Below, one piece after another: positions 6,179 through 13,582 of a stretch of 15,739 bases of DNA. Origin of the DNA: JBFMFH01 sp040752275 (GTDB taxonomy: Bacteria > Acidobacteriota > Vicinamibacteria > Vicinamibacterales > JAKQTR01); assembly GCA_040752275.1 (NCBI GenBank), contig JBFMFH010000097.1:1-15739 (forward strand). Direction: 5' to 3'. Position 1 is the first letter of the stretch. Every line of letters starts with the position of its first letter. The notes beneath the pieces were generated by a model. The model had not been told where the DNA came from, did no database searches, and saw only the letters and a program-made list of their open reading frames with translations. A program made the position numbers and the translations under genes.

Positions 6179-8578
6179 ATGCCTGACCTGTGGGATGCAA
6201 CATTGGCCCGTGTGCTCCTGGATGTCCTCCTCAGGCCCACGGTCCTTGCCGTCGTCGTCGGCCTGATCCTCCTGGTTGCCAGGGTGCGTGACGGCGCCCT
6301 GAGCAACGCCGCCTGGCGTCTTGTGCTCGTGGTCATGCTCGCCACGCCCGTCCTCCCGAGTGTGGTCCCAGCCATTGCCGTGCCGATACCCGGGCCGGCG
6401 CCGTCGCTTCCCTGGCCGGCCGAGCTCTTCGAAGCCCAGTCGGACTCCGGCCAACGACCCGCTTCGCCGCAGGCGGCGTTATGGACGGGGCCTCTCGCGA
6501 GTGCCGCCGCGCCACACCCGACAACGTCCGAACGAACCGCGAGGGACGTCGACTGGAGGCGGGCCGCGCTTCTCGTCTATGTGTTCGGAGTGCTCTTCCT
6601 CGGGCTACGGCTCTGGGTAGGCTGGCGCGGCGCCGGGCAGGTCCTGAAAACGAGCGCGCCAATCGACCCACGGGTCGGCCGAACACGCGTTGCTCCGGTG
6701 CGGGAGTCGTCGCGGGTTGCGACGCCCGTGACGCTGGGCGTCCTGGCACCGGTGATCATCCTGCCGTCCGAATGGCGCACTTGGCCGACAGACACGCTGC
6801 ACGCGGCCCTGGCGCACGAAGAAGCCCACGTCAGACGACGCGATACGCTCGTGGGGTTGGCAGCCCGTTTGAACCGAGCGATCTTCTGGTTCCATCCGGT
6901 CGCATGGTGGCTCGAGCGGAGGCTGACCATCACCGCCGAGCACGCGTGCGACGATGCGGTGATCGGTGTTGCGGTTCCCAGCCGGTCGTATGCTGCGTTG
7001 CTGGTGGAAATGGCGGCGGCCGTGCGTCTGCACGGCGGGCGTCTGCGGCGCCTCGAGGCCGGGATGCACGGCGCCAGCCTCAGACGAAGGGTCGGCCGTC
7101 TGCTGGCCGGCCGGTCCACGCGCGCATCGAACGGCGCCCGGGCGCTCGTGGGAACGGTGTGCGTCGTGGCGGCGGCGGTGGCGATTTCTTGTCAACGCCA
7201 GGCCACCGATCTCAAACCGGATCCTGACGTGACTGCCCGTCTCGCCGCGCAGGCCGAGGCGACCGCCAGGTACGAAGCTGCCAAGAGGCTATCGGACGCC
7301 GAAGTTGAGGCCCTCGAGGCCCGGGTAGCGGCCAACCCGGAGGATCTCGACTCACGTGACACCCTGCTGACCTACTACAGGTGGGGTGGCAGGCCGTGGA
7401 AGGACATGCACGCCCGGTTTCGACAGCACGCGCTGTGGCTGATCGAGCACCATCCGGAGAACCCACTCGTCGCCGAACACGGCATTTCTTCGCGGTCCGA
7501 TCCCACGGGCGACGCGGCCGCGCGGCCACTGTGGCTGGCGCATATCGCGAATCCCGATGCCAACCCCGCGGTGCTGTCCAATGCCGCCTACTACTTCCAG
7601 GCCACGGACAAGGCCCTGGCGGCCGAGCTCCTGCTCCGCGGGAAAGCCGTTGACCCCGATGGCCCGCCACCGCCCGAGTCGCCGTTGGTCGCCCACCTCA
7701 CGTGGTCGTACCGCCTGGGCATGCTCTATGCCCGAGCCATTGCGGAACACCGAGAGGACGGCAGGGTCGTGGAATCCCCGTTCGGTTCGGAAGCTCGCCG
7801 GAGACTGGCCGAGACCACGGACCTGACCCTGCTGATGGCGGCGGCATCGTGGCTGATGAGTGGGGCAACGGATCTGGCCGTGGCCGCACGGTGCGCCGAG
7901 CGCGCGCTGGAGCTCACCCCGGACGATGTTCGCGCGCGGGTGCTGCTGACAACGATCCGGATGCGTGAGCGCAGGCGGACGGAGGAGTGGACCCGGATGC
8001 CTACCGAGACCCTGTACGAGAAGCTACCCACCCTCAGTGAGGCGGACCGCATCAAAGCCCTTCCACGACTCGCCGAAGGGGACTACATGCATGCGGAGTA
8101 CAAGGCGTGGACGAAACAGGATCCGGACGAGGTCGCTCGCCTCTACGCGCGATCGAAGGCGCACGCCGAGCAACTCCTGGAACTCCTGGGCCGTCATTCG
8201 GACCACCCTGACTACGGCACCATCCTCTACCGAGCCCGGGTTGCACGCGGACTCCACGCGCAGCGTGAGGGTGACCGCCGGACAGCCGTTCGATTCCTGC
8301 TCGACGCGGCGGCGGTCCAGACGACTGAAGAGCTGGCGTACACGTACTACCCCGCGGCGCTGGAAGGGCGATTGGTCAACTGGCTGTTGAAGGACGGCGA
8401 ACGGGAGTCGGTCGCGACCTTCCTCGAACGTACGGCGGCGTTCATGCTCGCAGACAAGGAGCGACGCCTTATGGACGCGGCGGCCATCCGCCGGGGCGTC
8501 ATGCCCAGGAACTTCCAGTACGCGACGAGCCGGGAGGCATCTGAGGCCGTCAAGCGCCGCACGACCGCCCGGCAGTAG
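6179..8578 (+). CDS. M56 (BlaR1-like) metallopeptidase with C-terminal TPR-like sensor region
   Basis: This 799-residue integral membrane protein has TM helices at about 18-36, 44-68, 128-148 and 319-337. Between TM3 and TM4 is the M56 zinc-protease domain, with HEEAH at 213-217 (two zinc histidines and the catalytic Glu) and the downstream E-H-A-C-D-D stretch (254-259) supplying the likely third ligand. In BlaR1 a penicillin-binding domain follows the last TM outside the membrane. Here about 460 residues of helical, TPR-like sequence take that place (for example CAERALELTPDD at 572-583), with no serine S-x-x-K acylation motif in a recognisable context. The protein presumably senses an unknown extracytoplasmic signal and triggers inactivation of the BlaI partner. 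The ATG at 6179 follows the repressor stop by 10 bases, with GGGGG 6 bases upstream. Confidence 0.88.
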   Translation: MPDLWDATLARVLLDVLLRPTVLAVVVGLILLVARVRDGALSNAAWRLVLVVMLATPVLPSVVPAIAVPIPGPAPSLPWPAELFEAQSDSGQRPASPQAALWTGPLASAAAPHPTTSERTARDVDWRRAALLVYVFGVLFLGLRLWVGWRGAGQVLKTSAPIDPRVGRTRVAPVRESSRVATPVTLGVLAPVIILPSEWRTWPTDTLHAALAHEEAHVRRRDTLVGLAARLNRAIFWFHPVAWWLERRLTITAEHACDDAVIGVAVPSRSYAALLVEMAAAVRLHGGRLRRLEAGMHGASLRRRVGRLLAGRSTRASNGARALVGTVCVVAAAVAISCQRQATDLKPDPDVTARLAAQAEATARYEAAKRLSDAEVEALEARVAANPEDLDSRDTLLTYYRWGGRPWKDMHARFRQHALWLIEHHPENPLVAEHGISSRSDPTGDAAARPLWLAHIANPDANPAVLSNAAYYFQATDKALAAELLLRGKAVDPDGPPPPESPLVAHLTWSYRLGMLYARAIAEHREDGRVVESPFGSEARRRLAETTDLTLLMAAASWLMSGATDLAVAARCAERALELTPDDVRARVLLTTIRMRERRRTEEWTRMPTETLYEKLPTLSEADRIKALPRLAEGDYMHAEYKAWTKQDPDEVARLYARSKAHAEQLLELLGRHSDHPDYGTILYRARVARGLHAQREGDRRTAVRFLLDAAAVQTTEELAYTYYPAALEGRLVNWLLKDGERESVATFLERTAAFMLADKERRLMDAAAIRRGVMPRNFQYATSREASEAVKRRTTARQ

Positions 8579-8606
8579 CCGGTGGAGCACGTTCGGCCGG
8601 TGGATC

Positions 8607-10214
8607 TCACGCCGTGATCGTGCGCGCCACGAAGTCCAGGTCCGCGAGGCGCCCGGCCTGCAGATCCAGCGCACCGGCGAGATCGCCCAGCGCCTTGAGC
8701 TTCGTGAGATCCTCGGCGGGCAGGCTTCCTGAGCCCACCAGCGCCGTCAGCAAGCGCACGGGCACGCTCATCGCGACATCGCCCGCCCACAACCGCGACT
8801 GAGCCATCTGCAGGGCGCTCTTCGTGCGCGCGGCAGCCTTGGCCAGTTCCACGGCGGTTTCGACGTCCGCCATGGCGGTGGCGAATTCGAACATCACGTG
8901 CTGCTGGTGCGTGAGCTTGGCGCGGAACGCCTTCTCGGCGGCCTCGGCCAGGAACCGGGCGGTGCGCGCGACGGCCGGACCGCCGGCGTCGCCGAGCGGC
9001 TCGACCTCGTCGGCCATCGCCGTGTAGAAGCGGCCCTTGCTGCGCACGTTCTCGCGCATGCGGAAGACGCCGATGATGTTCTGCTGGATCTCGGAGGTGC
9101 CTTCGTAGATCGTCAGGATGCGCGCATCGCGCCGGATCTTCTCCACCTGGTAGTCGGCGCAGTAGCCGTACCCGCCCAAGGCCTGGACCGCCGCGTCGGC
9201 CGCCATGTTCGCGGCTTCGGTCGCGAACAGCTTCGCCACGGATCCCTCGACCTGCCTGTCCGCGTTGCCCGAGTCGAGCAGGTTGGCGACATACTCGATG
9301 TACGCCTGCGCGGCCGCCAGTCGCACGCTGTGCGGCACGAGCAGCTTGTGCGTGTAGCCCTGCTTCTCGCGCAGCAGCGTGCCGAACTGCTTCCGCTCCT
9401 TCGAGAACGCAATCGCCTTCTCCAGCGCAGACAGACCCGAGCCCAGACCGAACGCGGCGACCATCAGACGGGTGTAGCCGAACACCTCGTTTGCCTGCCT
9501 CAGGCCTTCGCCTTCCTTGGTCCCGACGAGGTGATCGACCGGGATGACGACGTCCTGGAGAAGCACCTGCGCGGTGTCGGACAGGCGGATCCCGTGTTTC
9601 ACCTCGTGCCGTCCGGCGGTGAGGCCCGGCGTGTTGCGCTCGACGACGAAGAACGTCGGGCCGTCGGGGGCCTTGGCGAGGATGCTGTACAGATCCGCGA
9701 TCGATCCGTTCGAGATGAACTGCTTGACGCCGTTGAGCCTGTAGTGGGTCGTCTCGCCCGCGCCGTTGGTGATGCGCTCGGCGATCGTCGCAAGGCTCTG
9801 GACGTTCGAGCCCGCGCCCGGCTCGGTCACGCCGTAGGCGACCACCAGGCCTTCGTTCGCAATTCGCCTCATCCACCGTGACTTCTGTTCGTGAATGCAA
9901 CCGACACGGATGGGATCGCTGCCGAGGGCGACGGCGAGCATGGCGGTCGCCAGGCCGAGGTCGATCCTCGCGAACTCGCACGACAACCGGTACACGTCCC
10001 AGGCCCCGCCACCCATCCCGTCGTAGTCCGCGGGCAGAAACACCAGATGCAGCCCCACCTCGGGCCCGAGCATCGCGCGCACGACCTCGACCGGGCACGT
10101 GTCCTCGGCGTCCCACCTGATGCGCTTCTCGAGAGGCGCTTCTCGCGCGCAGAACTCCTTCAGGGTCTTGATGACGAGGTCGAGATCACCGGGATCGAGG
10201 CGCGTCAGTTCCAT
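8607..10214 (-). CDS. Acyl-CoA dehydrogenase family protein, extended C-terminus
   Basis: This 535-residue flavoenzyme would catalyse alpha,beta-dehydrogenation of an acyl-CoA, passing electrons from FAD to an electron-transfer flavoprotein. The N-terminal helical domain covers about 1-120. The flavin-contacting beta-domain signature VAYGVTEPGAGSN is at 125-137. The middle-domain NGVKQFISNG is at 161-170, the FSKERKQFG motif at 270-278, and the C-terminal QALGGYGY....YQVEKIRRDARILTIYEGTSEIQ at about 344-377. E371 in YEGTSEIQ is at the position of the catalytic base of short/medium-chain enzymes. About 150 extra residues after the usual end (385-535) form an added helical region, as in VLCAD-like enzymes. 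The substrate cannot be deduced. The ATG at 10214 has GAAGG about 10 bases upstream. The gene appears monocistronic, ending 28 bases from the convergent M56 gene. Confidence 0.9.
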   Translation of the reverse strand: MELTRLDPGDLDLVIKTLKEFCAREAPLEKRIRWDAEDTCPVEVVRAMLGPEVGLHLVFLPADYDGMGGGAWDVYRLSCEFARIDLGLATAMLAVALGSDPIRVGCIHEQKSRWMRRIANEGLVVAYGVTEPGAGSNVQSLATIAERITNGAGETTHYRLNGVKQFISNGSIADLYSILAKAPDGPTFFVVERNTPGLTAGRHEVKHGIRLSDTAQVLLQDVVIPVDHLVGTKEGEGLRQANEVFGYTRLMVAAFGLGSGLSALEKAIAFSKERKQFGTLLREKQGYTHKLLVPHSVRLAAAQAYIEYVANLLDSGNADRQVEGSVAKLFATEAANMAADAAVQALGGYGYCADYQVEKIRRDARILTIYEGTSEIQQNIIGVFRMRENVRSKGRFYTAMADEVEPLGDAGGPAVARTARFLAEAAEKAFRAKLTHQQHVMFEFATAMADVETAVELAKAAARTKSALQMAQSRLWAGDVAMSVPVRLLTALVGSGSLPAEDLTKLKALGDLAGALDLQAGRLADLDFVARTITA

Positions 10215-10512
10215 GGGGCGAGTACCTTCGCATCATGAGGCCGTCAGCCGCCTGCCCGGCGACACGATACCGTGCGCGGGTGCCAGGCTGGTCTTCAAGG
10301 GCTGACAGCGTACCACAGAAGGTTCTGGCTCCCCCACGACCCAAGTTCCAGCGAGGCTGCGTCTCAGACCGCAGCGCACGCGCGGGGCGGCTCCGCCTCG
10401 CTCGATCACAGTGTCGGCGAGGCTCGCCTCGGACCCGTCCCAGGGCGGTACCTGGCGCCACAATCCGACATCTGCTTCAATACGGGCGACACCCGTTCCA
10501 CGAGGGCCGTGC
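10215..10512. other. Divergent intergenic region between dehydrogenase and antiporter genes
   Basis: These 298 bases lie between two divergent genes. I see no gene in them. They contain several GC-rich short hairpins, including GGCGG-CT-CCGCC near 10387-10398 and GGCGAG-G-CTCGCC near 10416-10428. No persuasive -35/-10 pair was found for either gene. Confidence 0.4.
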
Positions 10513-13500
10513 ATGACCGTTCCGCTACTCTTCGCGCTGATCGGTGGCGTGATCCTGATTGGGTTCCTCGCCAATCTGCTGTTCCGGCTCACCCGGATCC
10601 CCAGCGTGCTGCTCCTCGTCGCCATCGGGGTCGTCATGGGCCCGGTGACCGGGTGGATCCGCTCGGACGAACTCATCACCATCGCGCCGTTCTTCGGCGC
10701 CCTGGCGCTCCTCGTCATCCTGTTCGAAGGCGGCCTCGAGCTCGAGATCGGCCACGTCGTCAGGCACGCCCCGCGCGCCGCCGTCCTTGCGGTGGTCGTG
10801 TTCGGGCTGTCGATGGCCAGCGTCGCCGTCGCGGCGCGCTACCTGGCTGGGCTCTCGTGGCTGACCGCGTTCATGCTGGGGGCCATCCTCGGCGCGATCA
10901 GCCCGGCCATCGCCCTGCCGGTTGTCTCCGGTCTGTCGGTCCGCGACGAGGTGAAGACGATCGTCAAGCTCGAAGCGGCCATTGGCGAGGTCCTCCTGAT
11001 CGTCTCGGTCGTGCTGCTCATCGACAGCCACGCCACCGGGGCCGCCGGTGCGATGAACTGGGCCTGGGGCTTCGGCAAGTCGCTCTTCGTGGCCCTGGTG
11101 GTCGCGTCCGTCGCGGGCGTGCTGTGGTCGCGGCTGATCGGCTGGATCGGGCGCGAACCGCTCGCCTACATGCTGACGCTGGGCATGCTGTGCCTGCTGT
11201 ATTTTGCCGTCGAGGAGCTTGGCGGCAGCCCGGCCATCGCCGCGCTGCTGTTCGGCCTGATGCTGGCGAACATGCAGGCGGTCGCCGGACACATCGGCCC
11301 GCGATTCCGCGAGTTGTTCGGCGTCGACATCCGGGAGGAGCAGTTCGTCCTGAACCAGTTCATGGTGAACATCACCTCCGAACTGTCCTTCCTCATCAGG
11401 ACGTTCTTCTTCGTGTACCTCGGGCTGCTGCTGGACTTCTCGACGCTGTCGTGGACGGTGACGGCCTGGGCGGCGGTGATGTTCGTCCTGCTCCTTGCGA
11501 GCCGCCGGGCCGGCCTGGAGGTCTTCAAGCGCGGGGGGGGCGCATGCTCACCAGCCGAGCTGCAGACCATCATGGCGCTCCAGCCCCGCGGCCTGGCGAC
11601 CGCCGTCGTCGCCTTCATGCCGCTGCAGGCGGGCGTGGCCGGCACGGAGCTGTTCCCGCTCTACGCGTTCCTGCTCATCATTCTGTCCAACCTGTACATG
11701 ACGGCGGGCATCGTGTTTGCCGAGCGGCGCCTGAAGCAAACGGCGGGAGACGTGGTGACCACCCTCGACGGCCCACCCATTGGTGAGATCGCAGTCGTCG
11801 CGACAAAGGCGCCGCCGGATCTCGAACGGGCCGCAGGGGGCGCAGCCGACAAAGGCGCCGCTGCCGAGTGGCCGGTGCCGCGGCCGGTCCTGCGCTTCTC
11901 GCCCGCCACGGATTTCGCCGACGAGCCCACACCCGCGACCTTCACCGACTGGATGGCCCGCTTCTTCGGCCTCCGGCTCGAAGACCGCGAGACCGAGTTC
12001 GTCGAGATGATCCGGGCGTCGTATCTGTCGGACACGTTGTTCTGGGTGCAGGCGATACTCGGGGCGGCCATCTGCGCCCTCGGGCTGATCCTCGACCAGA
12101 CGGTCATCATCGTCGGCGCCGCGCTCATCGTGCCGATCGCGAGACCGGTCATTGGCACGGGACTGGCCCTGGCGTCGGGCGACATCTACCTCCTGGTGAA
12201 GCTCGGCGCGAAGCTGTTCGGGTTCGGCATCGTGGCCGTCATGATCTCGCTGGGTTTGCTCGAGTTGCTGCCGTTTGGGGCGACGACCGCCGAGATCGCC
12301 GCGCGGACGCGTCCGACGATCCTCGACTTCCTGGTGGCGTTCCTCGGCGGTATGTCAGGCGCCGCGCTGGCGTCGTTCCGCAGCCGGGTCTTCCACTACC
12401 TGCCCGGGGCGGTCATCGCCATCACCCTCCTGCCCCCGCTCTGCGTCATGGGCTTCGGCGTGGGTGAAGGGCTCGGCTCCCAGGCGCTGAAGGGAGGCGG
12501 GCTCCAGTTCACTGCCAACATCTTCGCGGCCGTGCTCGGCGCGAGCATCATCGTCATGCTCGTGGGCATTCCACGGGCAGCTCAGGCCGAGTCAATCCGG
12601 CGGTGGAAGGAACAGGAGCTCGCCAGGCCTCTGGTTCAGGCGATCTTCGGGCGCTTGAAGCTGCAGGCGGTCATCGGGCGTACGGGATCCGTCAGAGCGC
12701 GTCTCATCGTGGTCGGGATCTTCCTGCTGTCGATCCTGATTCCGCTGCAGTCCGCGCTGAACCAGCTGACGCTCGAGTTCCGTACGCGCCAGGCCATCGC
12801 GCGGGCACAGTCGGTGTTCGAGATTGCGGGTCGGTCTGCCGTCCTGAACTCGTCGTTCGCCCTGCGCGACGAGGTCGTGCAGGTGCGACTCCAGGTGGCG
12901 ACCAACGAGCTCTTCGTCCTCGAGGACATCAGGCGTTTCGAGGAGCGCGTGGTCGATCAGCTGGGCAGGCCGGCGCGTCTGGACCTGGTGCAGACGCTCA
13001 GCGAGGTGGGGCAGGCCGATACCATTCGCAGTATGCTGCTGGCGCGCAGTCCGAGTGTGCCGCCGGTGCCAAGAACCCTCTCCGAGTCGCTCCAGGAGAC
13101 AGGGGCGCTGGCCGAGCGGGTGATCGCCGGCCTGCCCCTCCCCGACACCCTCCGGGTCGTCACCGCGCGCGGCACCCTCGGCGTGTCCAGCGGGCCGGCG
13201 ATCGAACTCGTCTATCTCGCCGATCGCGAACTCGGCGAGGATGCGCAGATTGTGATCGCGAGCCTGCTGGCTGAGAGAACCAGCGTCGGGCAAGACCGTA
13301 TCCGGCTGCGTTGGGTGCCGGCCGTCGTATCCCTCGCCCTCTCGCGCACCGGACGTGTGGCGGCGGGAGCCGAGGCGGATCTGAAGGCCCTGACCGCGGT
13401 GCTGGCCGAGTTTCCGGAACTCGCCATCTCGATCGACCTGCCCTCGGGCCTGTCCGACCGGGCAGCCGAGGCGGCCCAGCGGCAGATCGTCGAGTTGCTC

Positions 13501-13578
13501 GGCGACACGGCGGTGAACGCGACGGTCACCCGGGAAGGCCCCAGCAAGAGCGTCGCCGTCATCAGGCTTTCACGTTGA
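10513..13578 (+). CDS. Fusion of CPA-type cation/proton antiporter with DUF389 domain
   Basis: This is a 1021-residue multi-domain membrane protein. Residues 1-410 form a CPA-type Na+(K+)/H+ antiporter core of about 12 helices: LFEGGLELE at 70-78, MLGAILGAISPAIALPVV at 121-138, and PRGLATAVVA at 358-367. A hydrophilic linker follows (about 411-500). Residues 500-690 match DUF389 (TIGR00341-like): VIIVGAALIVPIARPVIGTGLALASGD and LPGAVIAITLLPPLCVMGFG. A further TM helix (about 728-748) leads to a soluble tail of 270 residues with an OmpA/BON-like alpha-beta pattern near the end. In the ion-binding helix the usual ND or DD is G158-E159, and the usual TD of the preceding helix is S130-P131. The ATG at 10513 has GAGGG 6 bases upstream. 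The antiporter call is secure as a fold; ion specificity and transport activity are not. The DUF389 function is unknown. Confidence 0.85.
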   Translation: MTVPLLFALIGGVILIGFLANLLFRLTRIPSVLLLVAIGVVMGPVTGWIRSDELITIAPFFGALALLVILFEGGLELEIGHVVRHAPRAAVLAVVVFGLSMASVAVAARYLAGLSWLTAFMLGAILGAISPAIALPVVSGLSVRDEVKTIVKLEAAIGEVLLIVSVVLLIDSHATGAAGAMNWAWGFGKSLFVALVVASVAGVLWSRLIGWIGREPLAYMLTLGMLCLLYFAVEELGGSPAIAALLFGLMLANMQAVAGHIGPRFRELFGVDIREEQFVLNQFMVNITSELSFLIRTFFFVYLGLLLDFSTLSWTVTAWAAVMFVLLLASRRAGLEVFKRGGGACSPAELQTIMALQPRGLATAVVAFMPLQAGVAGTELFPLYAFLLIILSNLYMTAGIVFAERRLKQTAGDVVTTLDGPPIGEIAVVATKAPPDLERAAGGAADKGAAAEWPVPRPVLRFSPATDFADEPTPATFTDWMARFFGLRLEDRETEFVEMIRASYLSDTLFWVQAILGAAICALGLILDQTVIIVGAALIVPIARPVIGTGLALASGDIYLLVKLGAKLFGFGIVAVMISLGLLELLPFGATTAEIAARTRPTILDFLVAFLGGMSGAALASFRSRVFHYLPGAVIAITLLPPLCVMGFGVGEGLGSQALKGGGLQFTANIFAAVLGASIIVMLVGIPRAAQAESIRRWKEQELARPLVQAIFGRLKLQAVIGRTGSVRARLIVVGIFLLSILIPLQSALNQLTLEFRTRQAIARAQSVFEIAGRSAVLNSSFALRDEVVQVRLQVATNELFVLEDIRRFEERVVDQLGRPARLDLVQTLSEVGQADTIRSMLLARSPSVPPVPRTLSESLQETGALAERVIAGLPLPDTLRVVTARGTLGVSSGPAIELVYLADRELGEDAQIVIASLLAERTSVGQDRIRLRWVPAVVSLALSRTGRVAAGAEADLKALTAVLAEFPELAISIDLPSGLSDRAAEAAQRQIVELLGDTAVNATVTREGPSKSVAVIRLSR
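11533..11540 (+). repeat. G8 homopolymer inside the antiporter gene
   Basis: Eight consecutive G bases fall in the codons for residues 341-343 of the antiporter, in the loop before the PRGLATAV helix. The reading frame is right on both sides, so no frameshift is visible. Such a tract is a possible slippage or sequencing-error site. Confidence 0.6.
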
Positions 13579-13582
13579 CTCC

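Noticed and set aside
7175..7195. A-I-S-C after the last TM of the M56 protein, resembling a lipoprotein box.
   Set aside because: It lies in the middle of a multi-pass protein and not at an N-terminal signal peptide, so lipidation is not expected.
8578..8606. Direct repeat GCCGGTGGA in the gap between convergent genes.
   Set aside because: It is only 9 bases, within 28 bases of GC-rich spacer, with no hairpin or T-run; chance is sufficient.
8347..10116. Minus-strand frame of 589 codons overlapping the acyl-CoA dehydrogenase.
   Set aside because: It is the shifted frame of the dehydrogenase gene, Arg/Gly-rich and without motifs.
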